DNA of 46,594 nt from DASXMR01 sp036495525 (GCA_036495525.1 DASXMR010000002.1:1-46594), one strand, 5' to 3'. Shown: positions 24,071 to 33,207, counted from the first letter of the stretch. Translations and numbers: made by a program. Notes: a model not told the origin generated them from the letters alone.

Positions 24071-26053
24071 GTGCCAGCCGACAAGCTGCTCATCACCCTC
24101 GCCGGCCGCGAGCTCGTGGTGGATGCCGGGGCCACGGCCGCGGACGCGGCCGCCGATGGCGCAGCAGGTAACGACCGCACGATCGCCGCGCGGGTCAACG
24201 GCACGGTGCGCGACCTGAGCTGGCGGCTGGCCGACGGCGACGCGGTCGAGCCGGTCGGCATCGGCAGTGACGAGGGCCTGGCCATCTTGCGGCACTCGGC
24301 CGCGCACGTGCTCGCGCAGGCGGTGCAGCAGCAGTTCCCCGACGCCAGGCTCGGCATCGGCCCGCCGGTCGAGAACGGCTTCTACTACGACTTCGACGTG
24401 CGCGAGCCATTCAGCCCCGACGACCTGAAGTCGGTCGAGCAGCGGATGCGGCAGATCGTCAAGCAGGGTCAGCTGTTCCGGCGCCGGGTGGTTACCGACG
24501 AGCAGGCCAGGGCCGAGCTGGCGGCTGAGCCGTACAAGCTGGAGCTGGTCGGGCTCAAGGGGCCGGCCGCCGAGGGCGACGAGGCGGTCGAGGTCGGCGG
24601 CAGCGAGCTGACCATCTACGACAACCTCGACCGCGGCAGCGGCGAGGTGCGCTGGAAGGACCTGTGCCGCGGCCCGCACCTTCCAGACACCCGGCACATC
24701 CCGGCGTTCAGGCTGATGCGCACCGGGGGCGCCTACTGGCGCGGCAGCGAGAAGAACCCGCAGCTGCAGCGCATCTACGGCACCGCCTGGCCGTCACGCG
24801 AGGCGCAGGACGAGTACCTCACCATGCTGGCCGAGGCGGAGCAGCGCGATCACCGCAAGCTCGGTGCCGAGCTTGATCTGTTCTCCTTCCCCGGCGAGAT
24901 CGGCAGCGGCCTGGCCGTGTTCCACCCCAAGGGCGGGATGATCCGCAAGGTGATGGAGGACTACTCGCGCCAGCGTCACGAGGCGTCTGGCTACCAGTTC
25001 GTCAACAGCCCGCACATCACCAAGTCGAACCTGTTCGAGACCTCAGGGCACCTGGGCTGGTTCGCGGAGAACATGTTCCCGCCGATGGAGATGGAAGGCG
25101 CGAAGTACTACCTCAAGCCCATGAACTGCCCGTTCCACATCCTGATCTACTCCTCGCGCGGGCGGTCTTACCGCGAGCTGCCGCTGCGGCTGTTCGAGTT
25201 CGGCACCGTGTACCGGTACGAGAAGTCCGGCGTGGTGCACGGGCTGACCAGGGTGCGGGGCCTGACCATGGACGACGCGCACATCTTCTGCACCCGCGAG
25301 CAGGCGCCGGCCGAGATCAAGAGCCTGCTGTCGTTCGTGCTCGGCCTGCTCAGCGACTACGGGCTGAGCGAGTTCTACCTGGAGCTGTCGACCAGGGACG
25401 ACGAGAAGGAGAAGTTCGTCGGCACGGACGAGGACTGGGAGCACGCGACCGAGGCGCTGCGCGAGGCCGCCGAGGAGTCCGGCCTCGAGCTGGTGGCCGA
25501 CCCTGGGGGTGCCGCGTTCTACGGGCCGAAGATCTCCGTGCAGGCCAGGGACGCGATCGGGCGAACCTGGCAGCTGTCGACGATCCAGCTGGACTACAAC
25601 GAGCCGAAGCGGTTCGGGATGGAGTACCAGGCGGCCGACGGCTCGCGGCAGCAGCCGGTGATGATCCACCGGGCGCTGTTCGGCTCGGTCGAGCGCTTCC
25701 TTGCCGTGCTGACCGAGCACTACGCCGGCGCCTTCCCGCCGTGGCTAGCCCCGGTCCAGGTGGTGGGCATCCCTATTTCGGACGTTCACGTTCCGTATCT
25801 GCGGGAGGTAGCCGAGCGGCTGGCCGAGCGGGGGATCCGGGCCGAGGTCGACGCCGGCGACGAGCGGATGCAGAAGAAGATCCGGACGGCGCAGCGGCAG
25901 AAGGTGCCGTACATGCTGCTGGCCGGCGACGACGACATGGCGGCCGGCGCGGTGTCGTTCCGCTACCGCAGCGGCGAGCAGAAGAACGGCGTCCCGGTGG
26001 ACGAGGCCATTGAGGAGATCGTGGCCGCGGTGCAGCAGCGGGTCCAGGTCTGA
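24071..26053 (+). CDS. thrS: Threonyl-tRNA synthetase
   Basis: Charges tRNA-Thr; 660 residues, normal length. An N-terminal TGS domain (1-65) is followed by the editing domain with H75-S-A-A-H79. The class II catalytic core shows zinc ligands Cys353 (MNCPFH), His404 (MDDAHIF) and His533 (MIHRALFGS), spaced as in E. coli ThrRS (C334, H385, H511). Class II motif 2 lies around RYEKSGVVHGLTRVRG. The anticodon-binding domain is at about 560-655 (VPYMLLAGDDDMAAG). GTG 24071 is chosen since AGGGAG lies about 8 bases before it and the TGS domain begins correctly. The following methyltransferase frame begins at or within the thrS stop. Confidence 0.97.
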   Translation: MPADKLLITLAGRELVVDAGATAADAAADGAAGNDRTIAARVNGTVRDLSWRLADGDAVEPVGIGSDEGLAILRHSAAHVLAQAVQQQFPDARLGIGPPVENGFYYDFDVREPFSPDDLKSVEQRMRQIVKQGQLFRRRVVTDEQARAELAAEPYKLELVGLKGPAAEGDEAVEVGGSELTIYDNLDRGSGEVRWKDLCRGPHLPDTRHIPAFRLMRTGGAYWRGSEKNPQLQRIYGTAWPSREAQDEYLTMLAEAEQRDHRKLGAELDLFSFPGEIGSGLAVFHPKGGMIRKVMEDYSRQRHEASGYQFVNSPHITKSNLFETSGHLGWFAENMFPPMEMEGAKYYLKPMNCPFHILIYSSRGRSYRELPLRLFEFGTVYRYEKSGVVHGLTRVRGLTMDDAHIFCTREQAPAEIKSLLSFVLGLLSDYGLSEFYLELSTRDDEKEKFVGTDEDWEHATEALREAAEESGLELVADPGGAAFYGPKISVQARDAIGRTWQLSTIQLDYNEPKRFGMEYQAADGSRQQPVMIHRALFGSVERFLAVLTEHYAGAFPPWLAPVQVVGIPISDVHVPYLREVAERLAERGIRAEVDAGDERMQKKIRTAQRQKVPYMLLAGDDDMAAGAVSFRYRSGEQKNGVPVDEAIEEIVAAVQQRVQV

Positions 26054-26892
26054 GCCGGCCCGCACCCCCGGCGGGCGACCAGGCAGGGCTACCGCAGGCG
26101 GCGTACCTGCACGGGCATCACGACAGCGTGCTCCGCTCGCACCGGTGGCGTACGGCCGCGAACTCGGCCGGCTACCTGACCGGCCGCTTGGGGCCGGGCG
26201 CTTCGCTGCTCGACGTGGGCTGCGGTCCAGGCACGATCACCGCTGACCTGGCCGAGCTGGCCGGCGGCGGCCGGGTGATCGGCATCGACCCGGCTGCGAC
26301 GCCGCTGGCCGAGGCCCGCGAGCTGGCCGCCAGCCGGGGCCTGGCCACCCTCGAGTTCGAGCAGGGGGACGTTCGCGCGCTGCGCTTCGCGGCCGGCTCG
26401 TTCGACGTCGTGCACGCGCACCAGGTGCTGCAGCACCTGGCCGACCCGGTGGCGGCGCTCGCCGAGATGCGCCGGGTTGCCAGGCCCGGCGGCATCGTCG
26501 CGGCCAGGGACAGCGACTACGGCGGCATGCTGTGGCATCCGGCCGATCCCGAGCTTGACGAGTGGCGGGAGCTCTACCGCCAGGTGGCCAGGGCGACGGG
26601 CGGTGAGCCGGACGCTGGCCGGCGGCTGCTCGGCTGGGCGCAGGCGGCGGGCCTGGGCTCCGTCGAGCCATCAGCGAGCTGCTGGTGCTTCGCCACCGTG
26701 GAAGAACGAGGATGGTGGGGCGGACTGTGGGCGGAAAGGCTGGTGCACTCGGGGCTCGCTGACCAGGCCGTCGGGCACGGCCTGGCGACCCTGGCGGACC
26801 TCGAGCGGCTGGCCGCCGCCTGGCGGCGCTGGCAGGCTGCGCCGGACGGCTGGTTCCTGGTGCCGCACGGGGAGATCCTGTGCACCGCCTGA
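26050..26892 (+). CDS. Class I SAM-dependent methyltransferase (UbiE-like), start codon uncertain
   Basis: SAM-binding motif I is LLDVGCGPGTITADLAEL; acidic loops VIGIDPAA and GDVRALRF and the motif DVVHAHQVLQHLADPVAALAEMRRVARPGG are typical of UbiE-like enzymes. The conserved N-terminal block AYLHGHHDSVLRSHRWRTAANSAGYL, which relatives also carry, begins well upstream of the first conventional start (GTG 26128, within the block). The only plausible earlier start is CTG at 26050, which would overlap the thrS stop as CTGA; CTG 26107 is another possibility. The product would be about 280 residues from CTG, or 254 from GTG. Substrate unknown. Confidence 0.75.
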   Translation: MSRPAPPAGDQAGLPQAAYLHGHHDSVLRSHRWRTAANSAGYLTGRLGPGASLLDVGCGPGTITADLAELAGGGRVIGIDPAATPLAEARELAASRGLATLEFEQGDVRALRFAAGSFDVVHAHQVLQHLADPVAALAEMRRVARPGGIVAARDSDYGGMLWHPADPELDEWRELYRQVARATGGEPDAGRRLLGWAQAAGLGSVEPSASCWCFATVEERGWWGGLWAERLVHSGLADQAVGHGLATLADLERLAAAWRRWQAAPDGWFLVPHGEILCTA

Positions 26893-26927
26893 TCAGGCGG
26901 CCAGAGGCGGAACCTATCCTGCAGATC

Positions 26928-27557
26928 ATGTCAGCGACCGAACCGGGGCCAGCCGGGCAGGAGCGGATCGAGCAGGACGGGGTCGGGTCGCCGGATGGCT
27001 TCCAGCGGCTGTGGATGCCGCACCGGATGGCCTACATCCGCGGCGAGAACAAGCCGGCCGGCGCTGGCGGCCAGGACTGCCCGTTCTGCCGCATCCCGAG
27101 CCTGCCGGATGCGGACGGGCTGATCGTCGCCCGCGGCGCGCTGGTCTACGCGGTGCTGAACCTGTACCCGTACAACAGCGGGCACCTGATGATCGTCCCG
27201 TACCGGCACGTCGCCGATTACACGGCGCTGGACGAGCCGGAGACAGCAGAGCTGGCCGCCTTCACCAAGCTGGCGATGAGCACGCTGCGGGCCGCCTCCG
27301 GCGCGCAGGGCTTCAACATCGGCATGAACATGGGCGGCGTGGCTGGCGCCGGCATCGCCGCGCACCTGCACCAGCACGTCGTGCCGAGGTGGGGCGGCGA
27401 CGCCAACTTCATGCCCGTGGTGGGACGGGTCAAGGTGCTGCCTGAGCTGCTGGCCGACACCAGGCAGCTGCTCGCCGCCGCCTGGCCGGGATCCGGCCGG
27501 GGCGGCGAGCAGTCACCTGAGACCAGCAGGCAGGACGGCGGCGCGGCGCCCGGCTAG
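26928..27557 (+). CDS. HIT-family hydrolase/phosphorylase (AP4A phosphorylase-like)
   Basis: Histidine-triad protein of 209 residues acting on nucleotide phosphodi- or polyphosphates such as Ap4A. The triad HLHQHVV places His146, His148 and the catalytic His150. CPFC (Cys51, Cys54) is a zinc-binding pair, and YVxxNLYPYNSGHLMIVPYRH-like strands match the actinobacterial AP4A phosphorylase group. ATG 26928 gives the usual short leader; a GTG at 26880 would overlap the preceding gene. It follows thrS and the methyltransferase, as in other actinomycetes, and Ap4A is a known by-product of aminoacyl-tRNA synthetases. The stop codon interlocks with that of the opposite-strand EF-G-like gene (shared CTAG at 27554-27557). 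Confidence 0.9.
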   Translation: MSATEPGPAGQERIEQDGVGSPDGFQRLWMPHRMAYIRGENKPAGAGGQDCPFCRIPSLPDADGLIVARGALVYAVLNLYPYNSGHLMIVPYRHVADYTALDEPETAELAAFTKLAMSTLRAASGAQGFNIGMNMGGVAGAGIAAHLHQHVVPRWGGDANFMPVVGRVKVLPELLADTRQLLAAAWPGSGRGGEQSPETSRQDGGAAPG

Positions 27558-29698
27558 TCCTTGTCGGCCGCGGCCACCTTCTCGGCCAGGTGCGCGGGCA
27601 GCGGCTCGTAGCGCAGGTACGAGCGGGTGAACGAGCCGGTGCCGTGGGACAGCGAGCGCAGGTCGATGGCGTAGCGGGTGATCTCCAGCTCCGGTATCTC
27701 CGCCTTCACCATGGTCCGGCCGCCGGCCACGTTCTCGGTGCCGAGGACACGGCCGCGGCGGGAGGACAGGTCGGACATCACGGCGCCGACATAATCCTCG
27801 GCGACCAGCACGGACAGCTCGTCGACGGGCTCGAGCAGCAGCACCTGCGCCTTGCCGGCGGCATCACGCAGCGCGGCCCGGCCGGCCTTCTGGAAGGCCA
27901 TGTCGGATGAGTCCACCGAGTGCGCCTTGCCGTCGTACAGGGTCACCCGGAGGTCCACCATCGGGTAGCCGGCCAGCACGCCCTGCTCCATCTGCGCCCG
28001 GACGCCCTTTTCCACCGACGGGATGAACTGGCGCGGCACCACGCCGCCGACGATCTTGTCGACGAACTCGAAGCCCCCGCCGGACGGCAGCGGCTCGACC
28101 TCGATGTGCGCGATGCCGAACTCGCCGTGGCCGCCGGACTGCTTGACGTTGCGACCAAGCCCGGCGGCCTTGCCGCCCACCGTCTCGCGCAGCGCGACCC
28201 GCAGGCTGGTGGTCTCCACGGCGACGCCGTAACGGCTGGAGAGCCGGTCGAGCAGCAGGTCGGCGTGGGCCTCGCCCATGCACCAGAGCACCAGCTGCCT
28301 GGTCTCGGCGTTGTTCTGCAGCCGCAGCGTCGGGTCCTCGGCCACCAGCCGGGACAGCGCCTGCGACATCTTGTCCTCGTCCGCCTTGGACTTCGCCTGG
28401 ATCGCCACCGGCAGCAGCGGCTCGGGCACCGTCCACGCCTCGATCAGCAGCGGCCGCTCCTTGTCGGACAGGGTGTCGCCGGTCTCGGCGCTGGCGAGCT
28501 TGGCCACCGCGCAGATGTCGCCGGCTACGCACTGGGCCGCGGTCCGCTGCTGCTTGCCGAGCGGCGAGGTGAGCGCGCCGACCCGCTCGTCGCTGTCGTG
28601 GTCGGCGTGCCCGGCGGCGGCCCTGCCGTGGCCGGACACGTGCAGCACGGCGTCCGGCCGCAGCGTGCCGGAAAACACCCGGACCAGGCTGATCCGGCCG
28701 ACGTACGGGTCTGAGGCGGTCTTGACGACCTGGGCGAGCAGCGGGCCGGCCGGGTCGGCTGACAGGGCGCTGACCGGCTTGCCGTCCGGCGTGGTCACGG
28801 TGGGCAGCGGCCGCTCCTGCGGCGGCGGGAACGCCTGGGTCAGCACCTCGAGCAGCTCGGTCATGCCGATGCCGTGCGGTGCCGAGGTGGCGAGCACCGG
28901 GTAGAAGCTGCCCCGCGCCACCGCCGTCTCCAGGTCCTCGATCAGGCCCTTGACCTCGATCGGCTCACCGGAGAGGTAGGAGTCCATGAGACTCTCGTCT
29001 TCGCTCTCCTGGATGATCGCCTCGATCAGCGCGCTGCGCGCCGCCTCGATCCGGCTCTCGTCGGCCGCCTCGGGGTCGCGGTCCTGCCGCGCGCCGCCCG
29101 AGTAGTCGAAGAAGCGCTCGGACAGCAGGCCGATCAGGCCCCGCACGCCGCCCTGGCCGTCGGAGACGGGCAGGTACAGCGGCGCCACCGAGCCGCCGAA
29201 CGCGTCACGGCAGGCGGCCAGCGCCGCGTCGAAGTCGCCGCGCTGATGGTCGATCTTGGTGATCACGACGGCCCGCGGGGTACCGGTCGCAGCGCACTCG
29301 TCCCACAGCATCTTGGTCAGGCCGTCCACGCCCTCGGCCGCCGAGACGGTGAACAGCGCGGCATCAGCGGCGCGCAGCCCGGCCCGCAGGTCCCCTGTGA
29401 AGTCGGCGTAGCCGGGCGAATCGAGCAGGTTGACCTTGACCCCGTCGTGCACCAGCGGCGCCAGGGTCAGGTTCACCGAGCGCTGCTGCCTGACCTCGAC
29501 CTCGTCGAAGTCGCTGACCGTCGTGCCCTCTTCCACCCGGCCCGGCCGCTGGATCGTCCCCGTGCTGACCAGCAGCGCCTCTACCAGCGTCGTCTTGCCT
29601 GCTCCTGAGTGGCCGACCAGCACGACGTTGCGCACGTCGCCGGGCTGGTCGGCCGATGGGGCCCGGCCGGCGGCTCCTGTGCCTGTCTTATCTGCCAT
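27554..29698 (-). CDS. Elongation factor G-like translational GTPase (EF-G2)
   Basis: A 714-residue GTPase with the EF-G domain plan. G1 is GHSGAGKT (29-36), G3 is DSPG (93-96) and G4 is TKID (147-150). Domain II, a domain III segment (PVAIQAKSKADEDKMSQALSRL), domain IV (GEFGIAHIEVEPLP...FVDKIVGGVVPRQFIPSVEKGV) and domain V (LLEPVDELSVLVAEDYVGAVMSDLSSRRGRV) follow. It belongs to the EF-G2 group often annotated as EF-G-like in actinobacteria. It is distinct from FusA in the str operon and shows an NxKID-to-TKID change typical of this group. Function in translation is unproven; ribosome-dependent GTPase activity without translocation has been described for one EF-G2. It stands alone on the minus strand. 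Confidence 0.88.
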   Translation of the reverse strand: MADKTGTGAAGRAPSADQPGDVRNVVLVGHSGAGKTTLVEALLVSTGTIQRPGRVEEGTTVSDFDEVEVRQQRSVNLTLAPLVHDGVKVNLLDSPGYADFTGDLRAGLRAADAALFTVSAAEGVDGLTKMLWDECAATGTPRAVVITKIDHQRGDFDAALAACRDAFGGSVAPLYLPVSDGQGGVRGLIGLLSERFFDYSGGARQDRDPEAADESRIEAARSALIEAIIQESEDESLMDSYLSGEPIEVKGLIEDLETAVARGSFYPVLATSAPHGIGMTELLEVLTQAFPPPQERPLPTVTTPDGKPVSALSADPAGPLLAQVVKTASDPYVGRISLVRVFSGTLRPDAVLHVSGHGRAAAGHADHDSDERVGALTSPLGKQQRTAAQCVAGDICAVAKLASAETGDTLSDKERPLLIEAWTVPEPLLPVAIQAKSKADEDKMSQALSRLVAEDPTLRLQNNAETRQLVLWCMGEAHADLLLDRLSSRYGVAVETTSLRVALRETVGGKAAGLGRNVKQSGGHGEFGIAHIEVEPLPSGGGFEFVDKIVGGVVPRQFIPSVEKGVRAQMEQGVLAGYPMVDLRVTLYDGKAHSVDSSDMAFQKAGRAALRDAAGKAQVLLLEPVDELSVLVAEDYVGAVMSDLSSRRGRVLGTENVAGGRTMVKAEIPELEITRYAIDLRSLSHGTGSFTRSYLRYEPLPAHLAEKVAAADKD

Positions 29699-29857
29699 CC
29701 GCGCTGCCTCCTGTCACTGCCGTTAAGCTGCTGCACGACCAGCCTTTACCTGCCGGTTGCGGATCACAACCCCCCCGGCGCAATCCAGCCCGCGAGGCTG
29801 GCGGTGACCGCGGCGGCCCAGTCGCGCGTACGCCGCGGAGCGGGCGAATCCGGCCAG

Positions 29858-29863
29858 TAGGAT
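29858..29863 (+). promoter_or_regulatory. Candidate -10 box of the pgsA operon
   Basis: TAGGAT lies 9 bases before ATG 29873, and no Shine-Dalgarno sequence precedes that ATG. Such spacing would put the transcript start at or near the start codon, so the mRNA may be leaderless. No clear -35 box is seen. Confidence 0.35.
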
Positions 29864-29872
29864 CAGACGGCC

Positions 29873-30544
29873 ATGCTGAAAGCGCTGCGACCCGCGCTCG
29901 CCCGCCTGCTCACACCAGCGGGTGAGCTGCTCGCGCGCACCCCGGTCACGCCGAACGCGCTGACCGTCACCGGGACGGTGGGCGTATCGGCCGGGGCGCT
30001 CGCACTGTTCCCCACCGGGCACCTTCTGGCCGGGACCCTGGTGTGCACCGGGTTCGTCTTCACCGACATGCTGGACGGCGCGCTAGCCAGGGTGAAGGGA
30101 ACCTCGGGCAGCTTCGGCGCCTTCCTCGACTCCACTCTCGACCGGGTGGCTGACGCGGCCATCTTCGCCGGGCTGGTGATGTGGTTCGTGCTGGGCGGGA
30201 ACGATGCGCTGCTGGCCGGCCTGGCACTGTACTGCCTGGTCTCTGGCGCGCTGGTGTCCTACGCCAAGGCCAGGGCCGAAGGGCTCGGCCTGCGCTGCGA
30301 TGTCGGCATCGCCGAGCGCACCGAGCGGCTGCTCGGCGTGCTGGTGCCGACCGGCCTGGCCGGATTCGGCGTGCCTTACGTGCTGCCGATCGGCCTGTGG
30401 CTGCTCGCCGCGGCCAGCACCTTCACTTTCGGCCAGCGCGTGGTCGCGGTGCAGCGGGCCGCGGCGTCATCCAGTCCGCAGCCGCCAGGCTCCGGGAGCA
30501 AAATGGACCCAGCAGACACATCAGGCACCCGGGCCGATCAGTGA
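29873..30544 (+). CDS. pgsA: Phosphatidylinositol phosphate synthase (CDP-alcohol phosphatidyltransferase)
   Basis: Joins CDP-diacylglycerol with inositol 1-phosphate in the membrane, the first committed step of actinobacterial phosphatidylinositol synthesis. The CDP-alcohol phosphotransferase motif D-x2-DG-x2-AR-x8-G-x3-D-x3-D is complete: Asp65, Asp68, Asp86 and Asp90 in DMLDGALAR...GAFLDSTLD. About six membrane helices are visible in 223 residues. Neighbours decide the substrate: the next two genes are the acyltransferase and PimA of phosphatidylinositol mannoside synthesis. The TGA is followed by the acyltransferase start 19 bases later. Confidence 0.93.
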   Translation: MLKALRPALARLLTPAGELLARTPVTPNALTVTGTVGVSAGALALFPTGHLLAGTLVCTGFVFTDMLDGALARVKGTSGSFGAFLDSTLDRVADAAIFAGLVMWFVLGGNDALLAGLALYCLVSGALVSYAKARAEGLGLRCDVGIAERTERLLGVLVPTGLAGFGVPYVLPIGLWLLAAASTFTFGQRVVAVQRAAASSSPQPPGSGSKMDPADTSGTRADQ

Positions 30545-30563
30545 GCTGCGCCAGGAGGTGGCG

Positions 30564-31526
30564 GTGCCGTCCCTGAAGGACAGGCTGACCGATGCCGGTT
30601 ACGGGCTCGGCTGGACGCTGATATGCCGGGTGCCGGAATCCTGGGCAGAATGGGCATTCCGGTTCTTCGCCGACATTGCCTGGCGCCGCCAGGGTGACCG
30701 GGTGTCGGTGCTTGAGGGCAACCTGCGCCGGGTAATCGGCCCGCAGGCCTCTGGCGCTGAGCTGCGCGCCCTGTCCAGGGCCGGGATGCGCTCGTACGCG
30801 CGCTACTGGCTCGAGCTGTTCCGCCTGCCGACGATGCCCGCCGAGCGGATCCTGTCCGGTATGCGCTGCAGCGGGCACGTGGCTGAGGCCCTGGCGCTGC
30901 CAGCGCAGGGCCGCGGCGTGGTCTTCGCGCTGCCGCACATGGGCAACTACGACCAGGCCGGGGCATGGCTTGTCGCCCAGGGGGCAGGCTCCTTCACGAC
31001 AGTCGCCGAGCGAGTGCAGCCGGACTCCCTGTACCAGCGGTTCGTCGCGTTCCGCGAGGGCCTCGGCATGGAGGTGCTGCCCGCGAGCGGCGGCAACAGC
31101 CGGTTCGGCACGCTGGCCCAGCGGCTGCGGGCCGGGAAGTTCGTCTGCCTGCCAGCGGACCGCGACGTCACCGGCGGGGGGATCGAGGTGGACTTCTTCG
31201 GGGAGAAGGCCAGGATGATGGGCGGCTCGGCCGCGCTGGCAGTGCAGACCGGCGCCGCGCTCTACCCGGCCGTCATGTGGTTCGAGGGAGACGGCTGGGG
31301 GCTGCACGTCGACGCTGAGGTCCCGGTGCCGGCCGAGGGTGACCGCAGGCACAAGACCGCGGTGATGACCCAGCAGCTGGCCTACGCCTTCGAGGCGGCG
31401 ATCAGGCAGCACCCGCAGGACTGGCACATGCTGCAGCGGGTGTTCACCTCCGACCTGGACCCGGTACGGCTCGCGGCGGCGGTCGAGCGGGCCGACGCGG
31501 CCGGTCCCGAGCGGGAAACGTTATGA
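30564..31526 (+). CDS. patA: Phosphatidylinositol mannoside acyltransferase (LpxL/HtrB-like)
   Basis: Acylates phosphatidylinositol mannosides on the inner leaflet (PatA/Rv2611c role). It belongs to the lysophospholipid/lauroyl acyltransferase family; the HX4D catalytic motif is H125-M-G-N-Y-D130. Other typical parts are the PADRDVTGGGIEVDFFG and ALYPAVMWFEGDG blocks. The N-terminal RLTDAGYGLGWTLICRVPESWA is a probable membrane-associated helix. GTG 30564 (320 residues) is chosen since AGGAGG ends 5 bases before it. The C-terminal WHMLQRVFTSDLDP is as expected. The gene overlaps pimA by 4 bases (ATGA), and gene order pgsA-patA-pimA is shared with mycobacteria and Streptomyces. Confidence 0.9.
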   Translation: MPSLKDRLTDAGYGLGWTLICRVPESWAEWAFRFFADIAWRRQGDRVSVLEGNLRRVIGPQASGAELRALSRAGMRSYARYWLELFRLPTMPAERILSGMRCSGHVAEALALPAQGRGVVFALPHMGNYDQAGAWLVAQGAGSFTTVAERVQPDSLYQRFVAFREGLGMEVLPASGGNSRFGTLAQRLRAGKFVCLPADRDVTGGGIEVDFFGEKARMMGGSAALAVQTGAALYPAVMWFEGDGWGLHVDAEVPVPAEGDRRHKTAVMTQQLAYAFEAAIRQHPQDWHMLQRVFTSDLDPVRLAAAVERADAAGPERETL

Positions 31527-32650
31527 GAATCGGCCTGGTCTGCCCGTATAGCTGGGATGTGCCCGGCGGCGCGCAAGAGCACATCCGGGAGCTGGCCGAG
31601 GCGCTGATGGACCTGGGGCACCAGGTCTCGGTGATCTCCCCGGCCGAAGACGACGACCAGCTGCCGTGGTACGTGGTGCCCGCCGGGCGGGCGGTGCCGG
31701 TGCCTTACAACGGCTCGGTCGCACGGCTGGCCTTCGGGCCGCTGTCGGCCAACCGGGTCCGGCGGTGGATCAAGGAGGGCAGCTTCGACCTGCTGCACGT
31801 GCACGAGCCGGCCGCCCCGAGCCTGTCGCTGCTGGCCTGCTGGATCGCCGACGGGCCGATCGTCGCGACCGTGCACGGCGCCAACCCGCGTTCGCGCATC
31901 CTGCACGTGATGCAGCCGGCCCTGCAGTCGGCGCTGGAGAAGATCAACGCCAGGATCGCGGTCTCCGAGGCCGCCAGGACCACCCTGGTCGAGCATCTCG
32001 GCGGGGACGCGGTGCTGATTCCCAACGGGGTCTCGGTGCGCCGCTACCAGAAGGCCGACCCGCTGCCCGGCTGGCCGGGCGCAGGCGGAGCGATCGGCTT
32101 CCTCGGCCGGATGGACGAGCCGCGCAAGGGACTGCCGGTGCTGCTGAAAGCGTTCGAGCAGCTCGCCGCCGAGCGGCCAGGGCTGCGGCTGCTGATCGCC
32201 GGGCGGGGCGACCAGCAGGAGGCGGCGTCGCGGCTGCCGGCCGGGCTGCGGGACCGCCTGGTCATGCTCGGCCAGGTCAGCGACGAGGACAAGGTGCGCG
32301 TGTACCACTCGGTGGACGTCTTCTGCGCGCCGAACACCGGCGGGGAGAGCTTCGGCCTGGTGCTGGTGGAGGCGATGGCGTCCGGTGCGCCGGTAGTGGC
32401 CAGCGACCTGGACGCGTTCCGCGCGGTGCTGCGCGGCGGCGCGGCCGGCCAGCTGTTCGCCAACGGGGACGCCGCCGACCTGGCCCGCGCGACCGGGCTG
32501 CTGCTCGATGACCCGCAGCGCCGGGCGGCGCTGTCCGAGGCGGCCTCGGCGGCGGTCAGGGCCTACGACTGGCCCACCGTCGCGCGCGAGGTGGTCCAGG
32601 TCTACGAGACCGTGCTGCCCGGCGCCGGACGCGTGGGAGTTGAGCCGTGA
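31523..32650 (+). CDS. pimA: Phosphatidylinositol alpha-mannosyltransferase PimA
   Basis: GT4/GT-B glycosyltransferase that transfers the first mannose from GDP-mannose to phosphatidylinositol, at the membrane. 375 residues. The N-terminal domain starts MRIGLVCPYSWDVPGGAQEHI, the typical PimA opening, with the glycine-rich loop near the donor site. The interdomain region has AVLIPNGVSV and IGFLGRMDEPRKGLPVLL. The donor-binding NTGGESFGLVLVEAMASGAPVVASDL carries the GT4 E-x7-E motif. It overlaps its neighbours on both sides by 4 bases. A soluble acceptor GT4 is unlikely given pgsA and patA upstream. Confidence 0.94.
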   Translation: MRIGLVCPYSWDVPGGAQEHIRELAEALMDLGHQVSVISPAEDDDQLPWYVVPAGRAVPVPYNGSVARLAFGPLSANRVRRWIKEGSFDLLHVHEPAAPSLSLLACWIADGPIVATVHGANPRSRILHVMQPALQSALEKINARIAVSEAARTTLVEHLGGDAVLIPNGVSVRRYQKADPLPGWPGAGGAIGFLGRMDEPRKGLPVLLKAFEQLAAERPGLRLLIAGRGDQQEAASRLPAGLRDRLVMLGQVSDEDKVRVYHSVDVFCAPNTGGESFGLVLVEAMASGAPVVASDLDAFRAVLRGGAAGQLFANGDAADLARATGLLLDDPQRRAALSEAASAAVRAYDWPTVAREVVQVYETVLPGAGRVGVEP

Positions 32651-33207
32651 CCATCCTGATCGTGATCATCGCCGTGACGGTACTGAGCGGGGTGTACGTT
32701 TCCTGGCGGGCCGGGCGGATCGACCGGCTGCACGCCAGGCTCGACACTGCCCGCGCGGCCCTGGACGCGGCCCTGGTGCGGCGCAGCTCGGTGGCACTCG
32801 AGTTCGCCGCCTCGGGCTTTCTCGACCCGGCGACGAGCCTGCTGCTGGCCGGCGCCGCGCACGACGCCAGGTCGGCCGACACGGCCAGGGAGAAGCCGGA
32901 GAGCGACCTGACCCGCGCGCTGCGCGCCGCGTTCAGCCAGCCGGGCTTCCGCGCCTCGCTGGAAGGCCAGGAGGGCGCCGAGGAGCTGCTGGCCGAGCTG
33001 GAGGCGGCAGCGCACCGGGTGTTCCTGGCCCGGCGGTTCTACAACGGCGCTGTCGATGCCACGCTGGCGGCCAGGCGGCGCTGGCTGGCCAGGATGCTGC
33101 GGCTGGCCGGCGGGGCGCCGGCGCCGGAATTCTTCGAGATCGACGACTCGCTGACGGTGACTGGCGAGGACGCTCAGGGCACCGACCTGTCCCGGCTGGC
33201 CAGCTGA
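32647..33207 (+). CDS. Conserved membrane-anchored protein (LemA-like topology)
   Basis: A 186-residue protein with one N-terminal membrane helix (TILIVIIAVTVLSGVYVSWRAG) followed by helical, charged segments. The block HRVFLARRFYNGAVDATLAARRRWLARMLRLAGGAP resembles the helix-turn-YN pattern of LemA-type proteins, but the match is loose. A gene of this kind sits between pimA and pdxS in other actinomycetes, which suggests a linked but unknown envelope role. GTG 32647 overlaps the pimA stop by 4 bases. No catalytic motif is visible. Confidence 0.7.
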   Translation: MTILIVIIAVTVLSGVYVSWRAGRIDRLHARLDTARAALDAALVRRSSVALEFAASGFLDPATSLLLAGAAHDARSADTAREKPESDLTRALRAAFSQPGFRASLEGQEGAEELLAELEAAAHRVFLARRFYNGAVDATLAARRRWLARMLRLAGGAPAPEFFEIDDSLTVTGEDAQGTDLSRLAS

